Source of the DNA: DATFVJ01 sp963826515
Lineage (GTDB): Bacteria > Actinomycetota > Actinomycetes > Streptosporangiales > Streptosporangiaceae
Length of the DNA: 64,000 nt
Reading direction: 5' to 3'
Assembly (NCBI GenBank): GCA_963826515.1
Contig: CAWGXI010000012.1
Span: 806,001-870,000, forward strand
The position numbers and the translations under genes were made by a program. Positions 8,812-16,455 of this stretch are shown here, piece by piece (the stretch's first letter is position 1; each line of letters opens with the position of its first letter). The notes beneath the pieces were generated by a model. It did no database searches, had not been told where the DNA came from, and was given only the letters and a program-made list of their open reading frames with translations.

Positions 8812-10208
8812 ACCCACAAGAGACAGTGGAGCGGGCGCTCGTGGAAGCGAGAGTGGCCCGCGCCCGAGACTGCGTCGTGATAGCCGACGAGACGAGTAAC
8901 GCCAACCTGCGCTGGGCGGGTAACACGCTGACCACGAACGGAGTCGCGCGGTCGCGCAGGCTCACGGTCATCGCGATTGAGCACCGCGCCGACGGCGCGG
9001 CCATCGGCGTGGTGTCAAGGGCCGGGATCCGCGACGACCAGCTCGCCGACGTTGTGCGGGCCGCCGAGCAGGCGGCAAGGGAGAGCTCGGTCGCAGAAGA
9101 CGCGCAGGCGCTGATAGAACCGTCCGCGCGGCAGCCGTTCGGGGAATGGGGCGGGCCGGTTGCCGAGACCGAGATCGGCGTCTTCACCGATTTCGCCGCG
9201 GCCCTCGGCGACGCGTTCGCCGCGGCGCAGGCGAGTGGCAGAAAGCTGTATGGCTTCGCTCAACACGAGCTGACCTGCACCTTCCTCGGCAGCTCCAGTG
9301 GCCTCAGGCTCCGCCACGACCAGCCGGCCGGGCGGCTGGAACTTAACGCCAAGTCTGCCGACCTCGAACGCTCCGCGTGGGCGGGAACGGGTACCCGCGA
9401 CTTCACGGATGTGGACATGGTCGGCCTCGAAGCCGGGCTCGCACAGCGCCTCGACTGGGCGAAGCGCCGGGTGTCACTTCCGGCCGGCCGATACGAGACG
9501 CTGCTCAGCCCAACCGCCGTCGCGGACCTGCTCATCCACGCCTACCACGCGGCAGGCGCGAAGGACGCCCTTGATGGCCGGACCGTGTTCAGCAAGCCTG
9601 GCGGCGGCACCAGAGTTGGTGAAAGGCTCGCTGCCCTTCCCGTGACGCTGCGCAGTGACCCAGGTGCGCCCGGGATCGAGTGCGCGCCGTTCGTGATCGC
9701 CCGCGCGTCGTCGCGCGCCTCCTCGTGTTTCGACAACGGTCTCGCGCTCGCGCCCACGGAGTGGATCAAGGACGGAAACCTGAACGCACTTGTTCAGACG
9801 CGGCACTCCGCCGAACTGACCGGCCTGCCCGTCACTCCGGCCGTCGACAACCTGATCTTCGAGGCCGCGGGCGGCGCCGGGCCTGCGCTCGACGAGATGA
9901 TCGCCAGCACAGGTAACGGGCTGCTCGTCAGCTGCCTGTGGTACATCCGCGGGGTCGATCCGCAGACGCTGCTCGTCACCGGGCTCACCAGGGACGGGCT
10001 TTACCTGGTGGAGAACGGCGAGGTGACCGGGGCGGTTAACAATTTCAGGTTCAACGAGTCACCTGCCGGCATGCTCGATCGCGTGGCGGAGGTGGGCCGG
10101 ACGAGGCCGTGCCTGGCCCGCGAGTGGGCCGACTACTTTGCCCGGGTCGCGGCGCCGCCGGTGCGGGTCGACGGATTCAACATGTCGTCAGTGAGCAAGG
10201 CCAGCTAG
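8808..10208 (+). CDS. tldE: TldE/PmbA-family peptidase subunit
   Basis: A 466-residue partner of TldD. It lacks the HExxxH motif, as expected for TldE, which shapes the substrate tunnel rather than binding zinc. The N-terminus reads DCVVIADETSNANLRWAGNTLTTNG, typical of the family. The C-terminal barrel contains GLLVSCLWYIRGVDPQTLLVTGLTRDGLY. The start ATG overlaps the tldD stop (ATGA), so the subunits are translationally coupled. Its transcript probably ends at the hairpin just downstream. Confidence 0.93.
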   Translation: MNPQETVERALVEARVARARDCVVIADETSNANLRWAGNTLTTNGVARSRRLTVIAIEHRADGAAIGVVSRAGIRDDQLADVVRAAEQAARESSVAEDAQALIEPSARQPFGEWGGPVAETEIGVFTDFAAALGDAFAAAQASGRKLYGFAQHELTCTFLGSSSGLRLRHDQPAGRLELNAKSADLERSAWAGTGTRDFTDVDMVGLEAGLAQRLDWAKRRVSLPAGRYETLLSPTAVADLLIHAYHAAGAKDALDGRTVFSKPGGGTRVGERLAALPVTLRSDPGAPGIECAPFVIARASSRASSCFDNGLALAPTEWIKDGNLNALVQTRHSAELTGLPVTPAVDNLIFEAAGGAGPALDEMIASTGNGLLVSCLWYIRGVDPQTLLVTGLTRDGLYLVENGEVTGAVNNFRFNESPAGMLDRVAEVGRTRPCLAREWADYFARVAAPPVRVDGFNMSSVSKAS

Positions 10209-10227
10209 CCCGGCCCAGGCGAAGATC

Positions 10228-10281
10228 CATGATCATGGTGCTTTCCCGTCGTATGCGCGCGGGAAAAGCACCATGATCATG
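10228..10281. terminator. Bidirectional hairpin between tldE and dodecin
   Basis: The left arm 10228-10248 pairs with 10260-10281 (about 21 bp with one extra A, loop of 11 nt). It sits between convergent tldE and dodecin genes. The outer part ATGATCAT is itself palindromic. No long T-run follows, as is common for actinobacterial terminators. Confidence 0.75.
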
Positions 10282-10299
10282 AAACCCTTGCTCGGCCGC

Positions 10300-10512
10300 T
10301 CACGCATCCTCTAGGCGGAACCCCACCTTCAGCCCGACCTGGTAATGGGCGACATCATCGTTTTCTATCTGGCCCCGGATCTCGGTTACCTCGAACCAAT
10401 CAAGGTGCCTGATGGTCTGGCTCGCGCGGTGCAGCGCGTTGTTCACCGCCTGCTCGATGCCATCGGGTGAGGTTCCGACGATCTCGGTCACCCTGTACGT
10501 CCTGTCGGTCAT
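10300..10512 (-). CDS. Dodecin family flavin-binding protein
   Basis: A 70-residue dodecin, a protein that assembles into a hollow dodecamer binding and buffering flavins (or CoA). MTDRTYRVTEIVGTSPDGIEQAVNNALHRASQTIRHLDWFEV shows the family pattern: the Trp that stacks on the isoalloxazine ring (LDWFEV) and Q/E positions in EIRGQIEND. GGGAGG precedes the ATG by about 4 nt. Normal length; single-gene transcript. Confidence 0.92.
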   Translation of the reverse strand: MTDRTYRVTEIVGTSPDGIEQAVNNALHRASQTIRHLDWFEVTEIRGQIENDDVAHYQVGLKVGFRLEDA

Positions 10513-10634
10513 GCTTCCTCCCTAGCGTTGGTGATCTTCCGCGCAGCCTTGCACGCGGCATGGTGACGCGCGGACAATCTTGCCCCCGGGCATGCGCAGT
10601 TTCCACAGGCCCGGACCTGGCATAGCGTGGGAAC

Positions 10635-11219
10635 GTGAAGTTTGTCCTGCCTAACCGGCGCAGACGCGGTGAATATACGGTCACCGACGCCCGGCGCTCC
10701 AGGTCGGAGGATATTTCCTACCGGCAGCGGCGGTACCTGATCTCGATGGGGGTCCGTGTCGTCGCCTTCCTGCTTGCGGTCTTTCTGTTCCACGGCATCT
10801 GGCGGTTCATCGCCGCAGCCATCGCGCTGGTGGTGCCGTACTTCGCGGTCGTGTTCGCCAACGGCGGACGCGAGCCTGACAACGGCGCGACGTTCGAGTC
10901 ATTCGAGCCCAACTTGCCGGATCGCAGGGACGCCGCAGGCGGCTCACTTGCAGCGCCAGGCAGTCCAGACGGTGCCAGCGGCGGCGGCGAAGCCGGCGGC
11001 CGCACCCGCGCCGATGGAACCGGTCGCAACGGCACCGGTGGCGGCGGAACCGCTCGCGACGGAACCTATGCCAACGGAACCGATGGCGACGGCCCCTTTC
11101 GCGACGGCGCCCCAGGCGACGGTGCGCGCGACGGGACGGGTGCAGATGACCTAGCGGGCAACAGCGCCGCGCGCGACCAGAACGGTACCCGTCGCGCCTC
11201 GGCAGAAAGCAACGCGTAG
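10635..11219 (+). CDS. DUF3099 membrane protein with low-complexity tail
   Basis: A 194-residue protein. Residues about 12-85 are DUF3099 (YTVTDARRSRSEDISYRQRRYLISMGVRV) with two membrane helices (VVAFLLAVFLFHGIWRFIA, AIALVVPYFAVVFA). The family is restricted to actinobacteria and has no known function. From residue 100 the protein is a Gly/Thr/Asp-rich tail built of degenerate GTxxDG-type repeats. The GTG start at 10635 has TAGCGT 6 nt upstream and no ribosome-binding site, so it looks leaderless. Confidence 0.82.
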   Translation: MKFVLPNRRRRGEYTVTDARRSRSEDISYRQRRYLISMGVRVVAFLLAVFLFHGIWRFIAAAIALVVPYFAVVFANGGREPDNGATFESFEPNLPDRRDAAGGSLAAPGSPDGASGGGEAGGRTRADGTGRNGTGGGGTARDGTYANGTDGDGPFRDGAPGDGARDGTGADDLAGNSAARDQNGTRRASAESNA

Positions 11220-11530
11220 GGCGGCGCGATACCTGGCCGCACCGCAGCAGGCGGACATGAGCGCGCGGCACGAGGCGCGGCAGGAAGCGCGGCGGGAGAC
11301 GGGGCCGCCGCGGCCCGGACTGCCTCGTGGCACCTCATCCAAGCAGGCGCGAACGCCAAGCCTTTGTGTCCGGTGAGCAAGCCGACACTCGCTTCCAGGA
11401 CCGATTTCAGCAGAGTCATTAGGTCGTAGACTTAGCAAAGCGTTGGACCGGCCGCGACGATCCAGTACCCGTCGCGCGACCGCGTCGCAACGAGGTCTTG
11501 AGACACCTGGGGTCTGTACGCACATGAGGT
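11220..11530. other. No gene recognised
   Basis: A minus-strand frame from 11419 into the DUF3099 tail begins MTLLKSVLEASVGLLTG but then becomes Ala/Pro/Arg low complexity antisense to DUF3099. I do not consider it coding. Nothing else stands out before the 6C RNA promoter. Confidence 0.5.
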
Positions 11531-11531
11531 C

Positions 11532-11561
11532 TTGACGTACAAGGGGGGGTTTCGGTGTAAC
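11532..11561 (+). promoter_or_regulatory. Promoter of the 6C RNA
   Basis: TTGACG at 11532-11537 and TGTAAC at 11556-11561 are 18 bp apart. Initiation would fall at the 5' end of the conserved RNA just downstream. Confidence 0.6.
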
Positions 11562-11563
11562 AT

Positions 11564-11684
11564 TTATTCCGGTGCTCTGGTCCCCCGTCGGAGCACCGGC
11601 GCCGGCGTTCCGGGCCCCCGTCGGAGCGCCGATGATCGCGGGCCGGGTGGTTTGCCCCCGTAGCCACCCGGCCCGCCTTTATTT
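11564..11684 (+). ncRNA. 6C small RNA
   Basis: Three consecutive hairpins. Hairpin 1: CCGGTGCT (11569-11576) with AGCACCGG (11592-11599), loop containing TCCCCCGTCGG. Hairpin 2: GGCGTTC (11604-11610) with GAGCGCC (11624-11630), loop containing GCCCCCGTCG. Hairpin 3: GCCGGGTGG (11642-11650) with CCACCCGGC (11664-11672), loop with GCCCCCGTA, followed by CTTTATTT. Paired stem-loops with at least six C residues in the loop define the actinobacterial 6C RNA (called B11 in Mycobacterium tuberculosis), a trans-acting small RNA thought to base-pair through its C-rich loops with G-rich Shine-Dalgarno regions. Hairpin 3 plus the T-run should be the terminator. Confidence 0.87.
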
Positions 11685-11862
11685 GCTGTGATCTTCGTCG
11701 GCACGTCGGGTCAGTTTTGTCGTGTCCGGTGTGCTGCCCCGCCCCCGCCGCGCTGCCCCGCCCCCGCCGCGCTGCCCCGCCGCACCGTAAGAGCCCGCAC
11801 CGCGGCACCACGGGAACGCGCACTCCGAAAATCCCGCGCCACGGAGAACCGGCGTGTCGCCG
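11685..11862. other. Intergenic, C-rich
   Basis: A gap between the 6C RNA and the end of the convergent ABC permease gene. It contains a short imperfect duplication of CCGCGCTGCCCCGCCCC (about 11735-11780) and nothing else that I recognise. Confidence 0.5.
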
Positions 11863-12789
11863 CTACTCGGTCTGGCGGAACTCAGCGATCGCGACCCCCA
11901 TCATCCCGAGGCCCATGACGGTCACGATGCCCAGCGAGAGCCAAAGCGGAACGACCCAGCCTGCCCAGGTGATGCCGGGCGACAGCGCATGCTCGGCCAG
12001 TGGGCTGAGGTTCAGGTGGGTGAAGACCGCGTGCCGCATCGGGCCCACGACGTAGGTGAGCGGGTCGATCCGGGTAAGCACGGTCAGCCAGGTCGGCAGC
12101 CCGTTGAGTGGGTACAGCGCGCCGGACAGGAAGAACAGCGGCATGACGAGCATCTGGGTCAGCGCCATGAACGCCTGGAACTGCTTGATCCGTGCCGCCA
12201 TCATCACCCCGAACGCCGTCAGCGTGAACGAGAGCAGCAGCATTTCGCCGATCAGGGTGAGGACCAGCCCTGGGGCGTAAGGCACATGTGCCAGCCCGGA
12301 CAGGATCAGGATGACGATCCCTTGCAAGGTCGCGATCGTCGTACCGCCGAGGCACTTACCGATCACGATGGCGGACCTGCTCACGGGCGCCACGAGCATC
12401 TCGCGCAGGAACCCGAACTCACGGTCCCAGACGATCGAGGCCGCCGAGAAGATGGCCGTGAACAGCACCGACATCGCCACGACGCCAGGGAAGATGAACG
12501 TCTTGAAATCCACGCCAGGGGGCATACCGCGGCGGGCCAGTGCGGATAGCCCGGTGCCTAGCACGAACAGGAAAAGCACGGGCTGAATGAGGGAGGTAAT
12601 TGCGCGCAGCCGGTCCGTGCGGAACCTGATGAGCTCACGCTGCCACACGATGGAAACGGCGCGCAGATCCGACCGCAGGCCATGTTCGGGCACCGCGACT
12701 CTGATCTTCTCAGCGAGTACCGCCGCAGCCTCGGCGCTTGATCCCGCTGCCGTCTGCGCCGTCTGCGCCGTCTGTGTCGCCATCTTCAT
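11863..12789 (-). CDS. ABC-2 type exporter permease (DrrB-like)
   Basis: A 308-residue ABC-2 family membrane subunit. After a 60-residue cytoplasmic N-terminus (VWQRELIRFRTDRLRAITSLIQPVLFLFVLG) it has about six membrane segments and the ABC-2 signature around PLFFLSGALYPLNGLPTWLTVLTRIDPLTYVVGPMR. Homologues export daunorubicin-like drugs or lipids. It overlaps the ATPase gene by four bases (ATGA). The N-terminal TQTAQTAQTAA is another small repeat tract. Substrate unknown; the adjacent PadR gene suggests inducible drug export. Confidence 0.9.
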   Translation of the reverse strand: MKMATQTAQTAQTAAGSSAEAAAVLAEKIRVAVPEHGLRSDLRAVSIVWQRELIRFRTDRLRAITSLIQPVLFLFVLGTGLSALARRGMPPGVDFKTFIFPGVVAMSVLFTAIFSAASIVWDREFGFLREMLVAPVSRSAIVIGKCLGGTTIATLQGIVILILSGLAHVPYAPGLVLTLIGEMLLLSFTLTAFGVMMAARIKQFQAFMALTQMLVMPLFFLSGALYPLNGLPTWLTVLTRIDPLTYVVGPMRHAVFTHLNLSPLAEHALSPGITWAGWVVPLWLSLGIVTVMGLGMMGVAIAEFRQTE

Positions 12790-13835
12790 CGCCTCCCTCG
12801 AAAGCGCTGCGCCATCTGGCGCATGGCATCGGTACCTGACGCCTCCGCATCGCGGATGGTGGTGCCCGTATAGGACATGAAGACATCGTCCAGCGATGGG
12901 CGCGACACACTGACCGAGCGGATGGGCACGGTGAGCTCGGCGAACAGGCGGGGCACGAACTGTTCGCCAGACGTCACGGAGAAGGTGACAGCGCCCTCGT
13001 GCACCGCGGCATCGAGGCCGAACTTGGCAGCGAGCTCGGCGATCGCCGCCCCGTCGTCCGCCGTGTGGATCTGGACCCGGTCCTTGCCGACGCTCGCCTT
13101 GAGCGCCTCAGGGGTGTCGATCGCCACGATCTTCCCATGGTCGATGATCGCGATGCGGTCGCAGTGCTCCGCCTCGTCCATGTAGTGCGTGGTCAGAAAG
13201 ATCGTGATGTCCTCGCGGCTCTTCAGGTCGTTGATGTACTGCCAGATCGACGAGCGGGTCTGCGGGTCGAGCCCGACTGTTGGCTCGTCGAGGAACAGCA
13301 CGTAAGGAGCGTGCAGCAGGCCGCGCGCGATCTCGAGGCGGCGCTGCATCCCGCCCGAGAAGGTGCTCACCAGGCTGTCGCGCCGCTCCCACAGGCCGAC
13401 CATGTCAAGCACCTGCCGCATCCGGGGCTCCACCGCGGCCTTCGGCACCGCATACAGGTCGGCGTGGAAGTGCAGGTTCTGCGCCGCGGTGAGGTAGCTG
13501 TCCAGGGTGGTGTCCTGGAACACCAGGCCAATGTTGCGCCGCACCTCGTCGCGTTCTGCCACCACGTCGTGTCCCGCGACACGCGCGGATCCCGACGTGG
13601 GCTTGGCGAGCGTGCACAGAATCTTGATGGTCGTGGACTTGCCCGCCCCGTTCGGCCCGAGGAAGCCGAACGTCTCCCCCGCCGCGACCTCGAAGTCGAT
13701 ACCGCGCACGGCCTCGATGTCCCCGTAACGTTTGCTCAGCCCGGAAACCGACACCGCGAGTGCGTTATCCGGGCGCCGCGAGTCGCTGACCTCAGCCGAG
13801 GCGGTCGCGGCCTGTTCATCCGCGTGAAGCCTCAC
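12786..13835 (-). CDS. ABC exporter ATPase (DrrA-like)
   Basis: A 349-residue ATP-binding subunit with Walker A GPNGAGKST, Q-loop VFQDTTLD, signature FSGGMQRRLEIARG, Walker B VLFLDEPTVGLD and H-loop LTTHYMDEAEHCDRIAIID. A C-terminal DUF4162-type domain is typical of the daunorubicin-resistance ATPase group. Together with the coupled permease it forms a half-transporter that would work as a dimer of dimers. The first 25 residues before LAVSVSGLSKRYGDIEAV are poorly conserved. Upstream is a 17-bp tandem repeat array and then padR on the same strand. Confidence 0.93.
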   Translation of the reverse strand: MRLHADEQAATASAEVSDSRRPDNALAVSVSGLSKRYGDIEAVRGIDFEVAAGETFGFLGPNGAGKSTTIKILCTLAKPTSGSARVAGHDVVAERDEVRRNIGLVFQDTTLDSYLTAAQNLHFHADLYAVPKAAVEPRMRQVLDMVGLWERRDSLVSTFSGGMQRRLEIARGLLHAPYVLFLDEPTVGLDPQTRSSIWQYINDLKSREDITIFLTTHYMDEAEHCDRIAIIDHGKIVAIDTPEALKASVGKDRVQIHTADDGAAIAELAAKFGLDAAVHEGAVTFSVTSGEQFVPRLFAELTVPIRSVSVSRPSLDDVFMSYTGTTIRDAEASGTDAMRQMAQRFRGRR

Positions 13836-13862
13836 CGTCGGTGCCTCCCTGCCTGCTCGTCC

Positions 13863-13998
13863 CGTTCACTGACGCCAACCGTTCACTGACGCCAACCGTT
13901 CACTGACGCCAACCGTTCACTGACGCCAACCGTTCACTGACGCCAACCGTTCACTGACGCCAACCCTTCACTGACGCCAACCCTTCACTGACGCCAAC
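13863..13998. repeat. 17-bp tandem repeat, eight copies
   Basis: Eight back-to-back copies of CGTTCACTGACGCCAAC (the last two begin CC instead of CG) lie in the leader of the exporter operon between padR and the ATPase gene. There are no spacers, so this is not a CRISPR array. The unit is not a palindrome. Confidence 0.95.
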
Positions 13999-14089
13999 CG
14001 TGGAACGCCGCGGTGTCATCCGGCGGTCAGCCGCGGGAAAAGGGCTGGCCACCGAATACCACGCCGGCTCGATGGCCGGTCCGTTCTCA

Positions 14090-14133
14090 TTACTTGCCAG
14101 TTACTTGCCAGTTACTTGCCAGTTACTTGCCAG
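14090..14133. repeat. 11-bp tandem repeat overlapping the padR stop
   Basis: Four exact copies of TTACTTGCCAG. On the minus strand the TAA stop codon of padR (14123-14125) is inside the last copy, so the array starts in the gene's final codons. Confidence 0.9.
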
Positions 14134-14926
14134 GGCTGTCTTCCCCGGCCGTGCGCTGTGCGGTCTTGTCCGCCGCCGGTTGGGCCGGGGCTTGGTCGTC
14201 ATCGCTGGCGAGGATGCCGTAGAGGTTCTTCCGCGCCAGGATCAGCACCTGCCGGGCGGACTCGATCTGCGCCGGTGTGCCCACACTGAACACCTGCGAG
14301 GCTGCCATGGCCACCTGGCCGAACAACTGACGCAGGTCAATCATATCGTCGGAGACCGGGCCGGCTACGGCGTCCCAAGGCGCCGCGAGCTCGTCGGCGT
14401 GGGCCGCCACGAACGCGCGGCCTTCATCGGTCAGTTCGAACGCCTTACGCCCGCCCTCGGCCTCCGTGGTGCGGACAAGGCCTTCGTCCTCAAGCTGCTG
14501 CAGCGCCGGATACACCGAGCCAGGACTTGGCCGCCATACCCCGCCGCTACGGGATTCGATTTCCTGGATGATCTGGTAGCCGTTACGCGGCTCCTCGGCG
14601 AGCAGCGTCAGCGCAGCCGCGCGAACGTCGCCACGCTTTGCCCGCGGCCCGCGGTGTCTGCGCGGGCCAGCGAAGGGGTACCCAGGGAACCCAGGGAACG
14701 GCGGCCAGTCTGGGCCACCGCGCCAGCCGCCCATGGCAGGCGGCGTATGCCGGCCGCGGAACCCGAACGGCCCGCGGCCACCTGGCGGCGGCCCTCCGGG
14801 CCCTCCCGGCCCACCCCGCCAGCGGACCGGGCCCTCGCCCGCGACATCTGCCCCGCTTGATCCTTCTTCTGGCGTCCGGTGCCAGCCCTGCTGGCGACCG
14901 CGGCGCCGTGCGTCTTCGTAGCGCAT
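14123..14926 (-). CDS. PadR-family transcriptional repressor
   Basis: A 267-residue PadR regulator. Residues about 100-175 are the winged helix (VRAAALTLLAEEPRNGYQIIQEI, GSVYPALQQLEDEGLV, ...GGRKAFELTDEGRAFV). It is preceded by a Gly/Pro/Arg-rich segment of about 95 residues (GGPGGPGGPPPGGRGPFGF), common in actinobacterial PadR proteins. AGGAGG sits 7 nt before the ATG at 14926 but only 1 nt before the ATG at 14932, so 14926 is the better start. It lies upstream of the ABC exporter on the same strand, which suggests that it controls that exporter. Confidence 0.9.
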   Translation of the reverse strand: MRYEDARRRGRQQGWHRTPEEGSSGADVAGEGPVRWRGGPGGPGGPPPGGRGPFGFRGRHTPPAMGGWRGGPDWPPFPGFPGYPFAGPRRHRGPRAKRGDVRAAALTLLAEEPRNGYQIIQEIESRSGGVWRPSPGSVYPALQQLEDEGLVRTTEAEGGRKAFELTDEGRAFVAAHADELAAPWDAVAGPVSDDMIDLRQLFGQVAMAASQVFSVGTPAQIESARQVLILARKNLYGILASDDDQAPAQPAADKTAQRTAGEDSPGK

Positions 14927-14971
14927 TGTCATACCTCCTGATTCATGAGCCAGACTTCTGTCTGAAGCTCT

Positions 14972-14990
14972 CGATACATAACGATATATC
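14972..14990. promoter_or_regulatory. Candidate PadR operator
   Basis: CGATACATAACGATATATC contains two CGATA half-sites 10 bp apart and the palindrome GATATATC, an AT-rich island in GC-rich DNA 46 bp upstream of padR. Similar ATATATCG-type sites are bound by several PadR proteins, so autoregulation is plausible. Confidence 0.45.
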
Positions 14991-15025
14991 TTTAACATTC
15001 GGAGCGCAAGTACTCCCGCACGAAA

Positions 15026-15071
15026 GTCAACCTAAGTTGACAAGCCGGAGATGTCAACGTAGGTTGACCGC
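15026..15071 (+). promoter_or_regulatory. Leaderless promoter with two embedded palindromic operators
   Basis: Two copies of the palindrome GTCAAC-N4-GTTGAC occupy 15026-15041 and 15053-15068, 27 bp centre to centre. The promoter TTGACA (15037-15042) - 17 bp - TAGGTT (15060-15065) overlaps the right half of operator 1 and lies inside operator 2. Transcription would start at or next to the ATG at 15072. A dimeric repressor bound at both sites would cover the whole promoter. Confidence 0.7.
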
Positions 15072-15293
15072 ATGAACGAAGGAGTGCAGCTCACCGAGGC
15101 CGCGAGCGGCCAGGATCCGGCTACCGGACTGCGGGCCGTGTGTGCCCTGCGTGACCTGACCGAGCGCCTGGAGGCGCTCCAGGTCGGCAACGCGCGTGCG
15201 CGCGGCTGGTCATGGCAGGAGATCGCGGTGCTTCTCGGCGTGAGTAAGCAGGCGGTCCACAAGAAGCACGCCCGTCGCAGGTACACCCCCTAG
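15072..15293 (+). CDS. Small helix-turn-helix protein
   Basis: A 73-residue protein consisting of a helix (LRAVCALRDLTERLEALQVGNARARG) and a C-terminal helix-turn-helix, WSWQEIAVLLGVSKQAVHKKHARR. Such proteins often precede Clp-N-domain genes in actinobacteria. It starts directly at the predicted transcription start, so its mRNA is probably leaderless. The palindromic operators in its promoter make it the obvious candidate autoregulator (inference). Confidence 0.82.
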   Translation: MNEGVQLTEAASGQDPATGLRAVCALRDLTERLEALQVGNARARGWSWQEIAVLLGVSKQAVHKKHARRRYTP

Positions 15294-15304
15294 GAGAAAT
15301 GACG

Positions 15305-15856
15305 ATGTTCGAACGATTCAGCCAGGATGCGCGGGAGGCGCTCATACGCGGCGCCGATGAGGCGCGCCTTCTTCGCCGGGACTACATCGGACCGGAGCAC
15401 CTGCTGCTCAGCCTGGCCGCCCAGCGAACCGGCGTGGCGGCAGCAGCACTTGCCGACAGTGGGCTGAACATCAGCGATCTGCGCGAACGCGTGGGCGCGG
15501 AGTCCGGCGCCACGCTCGACGCCGCTGCCCTGGCGTCACTCGGTATCGACCTGGAATCGGTGCGCGCGAGCGCCGAGGCCGCGTTCGGTCCAGGAGCGCT
15601 CGACCGCCCACGCTCTAGCTTGCGGGGCCGGTTCCGCCTGGGCGGCTTGTCGTTGAACGAGCGCGCGAAGAAGTCAATTGAACTCGCGCTGCGCGCCGCC
15701 GTCGGGCACAAGCACAACCACATCTCCACCGGACACCTGCTCCTCGGCGTACTCGACAAGGACAACCAAACGGTCCTGCGAGTGCTTTCCGGGGCCGGAG
15801 CCGACGTTGACACGCTGCGTGGCGATGTGAGCCGTCGGCTGGCGGAAGCCGCTTAA
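15305..15856 (+). CDS. Stand-alone Clp N-terminal domain protein
   Basis: A 183-residue protein made of two Clp-N repeats and no AAA+ module. The first (MFERFSQDAREALIRGADEARLL...YIGPEHLLLSLAAQ) and second (LNERAKKSIELALRAAVGHKHNHISTGHLLLGVLDKDN) each match the ClpC adaptor- and substrate-binding N-domain. AGGAG lies 8 nt before the ATG at 15305 and only 2 nt before the ATG at 15299, so I choose 15305. It probably modulates ClpC substrate delivery or captures damaged proteins (inference). It is co-transcribed with the HTH gene. Confidence 0.87.
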   Translation: MFERFSQDAREALIRGADEARLLRRDYIGPEHLLLSLAAQRTGVAAAALADSGLNISDLRERVGAESGATLDAAALASLGIDLESVRASAEAAFGPGALDRPRSSLRGRFRLGGLSLNERAKKSIELALRAAVGHKHNHISTGHLLLGVLDKDNQTVLRVLSGAGADVDTLRGDVSRRLAEAA

Positions 15857-15912
15857 GGCAGCCGTCCCGTGGGTGACCCTGGGCATGATTGCGAAAGTGG
15901 CCGCGCGCGTGG

Positions 15913-16149
15913 CTACGCGTCCGGGCCCCAGTTCGAGGCGAGGACCCGCAGTCGCCGCGCCGCCTGGTCGATCTGCTGGCCACGGCCGACCGCCAACCCG
16001 AGCAGGAACGCGGTCAGCGGTGCCGCGGGCCTGGCCACACTGTGCGCCACGTCTCGCGCAAGGTCGAGCACGGCAGTGATATCCGCCTCCTGGCGATCAA
16101 GCCCGAGTTCCGCGCAGGCCGCCTCTGTCCACTGATCGAGGGTGTTCAC
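15913..16149 (-). CDS. DUF6457 protein
   Basis: A 78-residue protein (VNTLDQWTEAACAELGLD...VLDLARDVAHSVARPAAPLTAFLLGLAVGRG). DUF6457 is a small helical domain found next to, or fused with, MobA in actinobacteria. The GTG at 16149 starts exactly where the conserved family sequence begins; a longer frame to 16275 lacks homology. It follows mobA on the same strand, supporting a role linked to molybdenum cofactor. Biochemical function unknown. Confidence 0.77.
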   Translation of the reverse strand: MNTLDQWTEAACAELGLDRQEADITAVLDLARDVAHSVARPAAPLTAFLLGLAVGRGQQIDQAARRLRVLASNWGPDA

Positions 16150-16377
16150 GAGCCGAACCTTAACGGCTGCCGCGGCGAGCGTGTGCCGCGCCCTGCGGAA
16201 CCGCACGCGCGAACCCATTCCCGGTCGGCACGGTGCCGCCGCCAACGAACAGTCACCACCCAGGCGCCTGGCCACCCCAGCATCAGCATCTCCAATGCCG
16301 CCAAAGCACCCTCACATCGGAATCCTGAGCTCAACACCCCCCGTCCCGTCCCCTCCTGGCCGGCGACCTTCCTGTTT

Positions 16378-16455
16378 CCTACTCGGCTGTTTCCTACTTG
16401 GCTGTTTCTACTCGGCTGTTTCCTACTCGGCTGTTTCCCACTCGCCTGTTTCCCA
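16378..16455. repeat. 15-bp repeat at the 3' end of mobA
   Basis: About five imperfect copies of a unit like CGGCTGTTTCCTACT (one copy is 14 bp). The minus-strand mobA reading frame enters the array, reads EWETGEWETAE and stops at a TAG (16423-16425) that belongs to the repeat unit. More copies follow the stop. Confidence 0.85.

Noticed and set aside
13863..13998. CRISPR array
   Set aside because: The 17-bp units are directly joined without spacers and are not palindromic; there are no cas genes.
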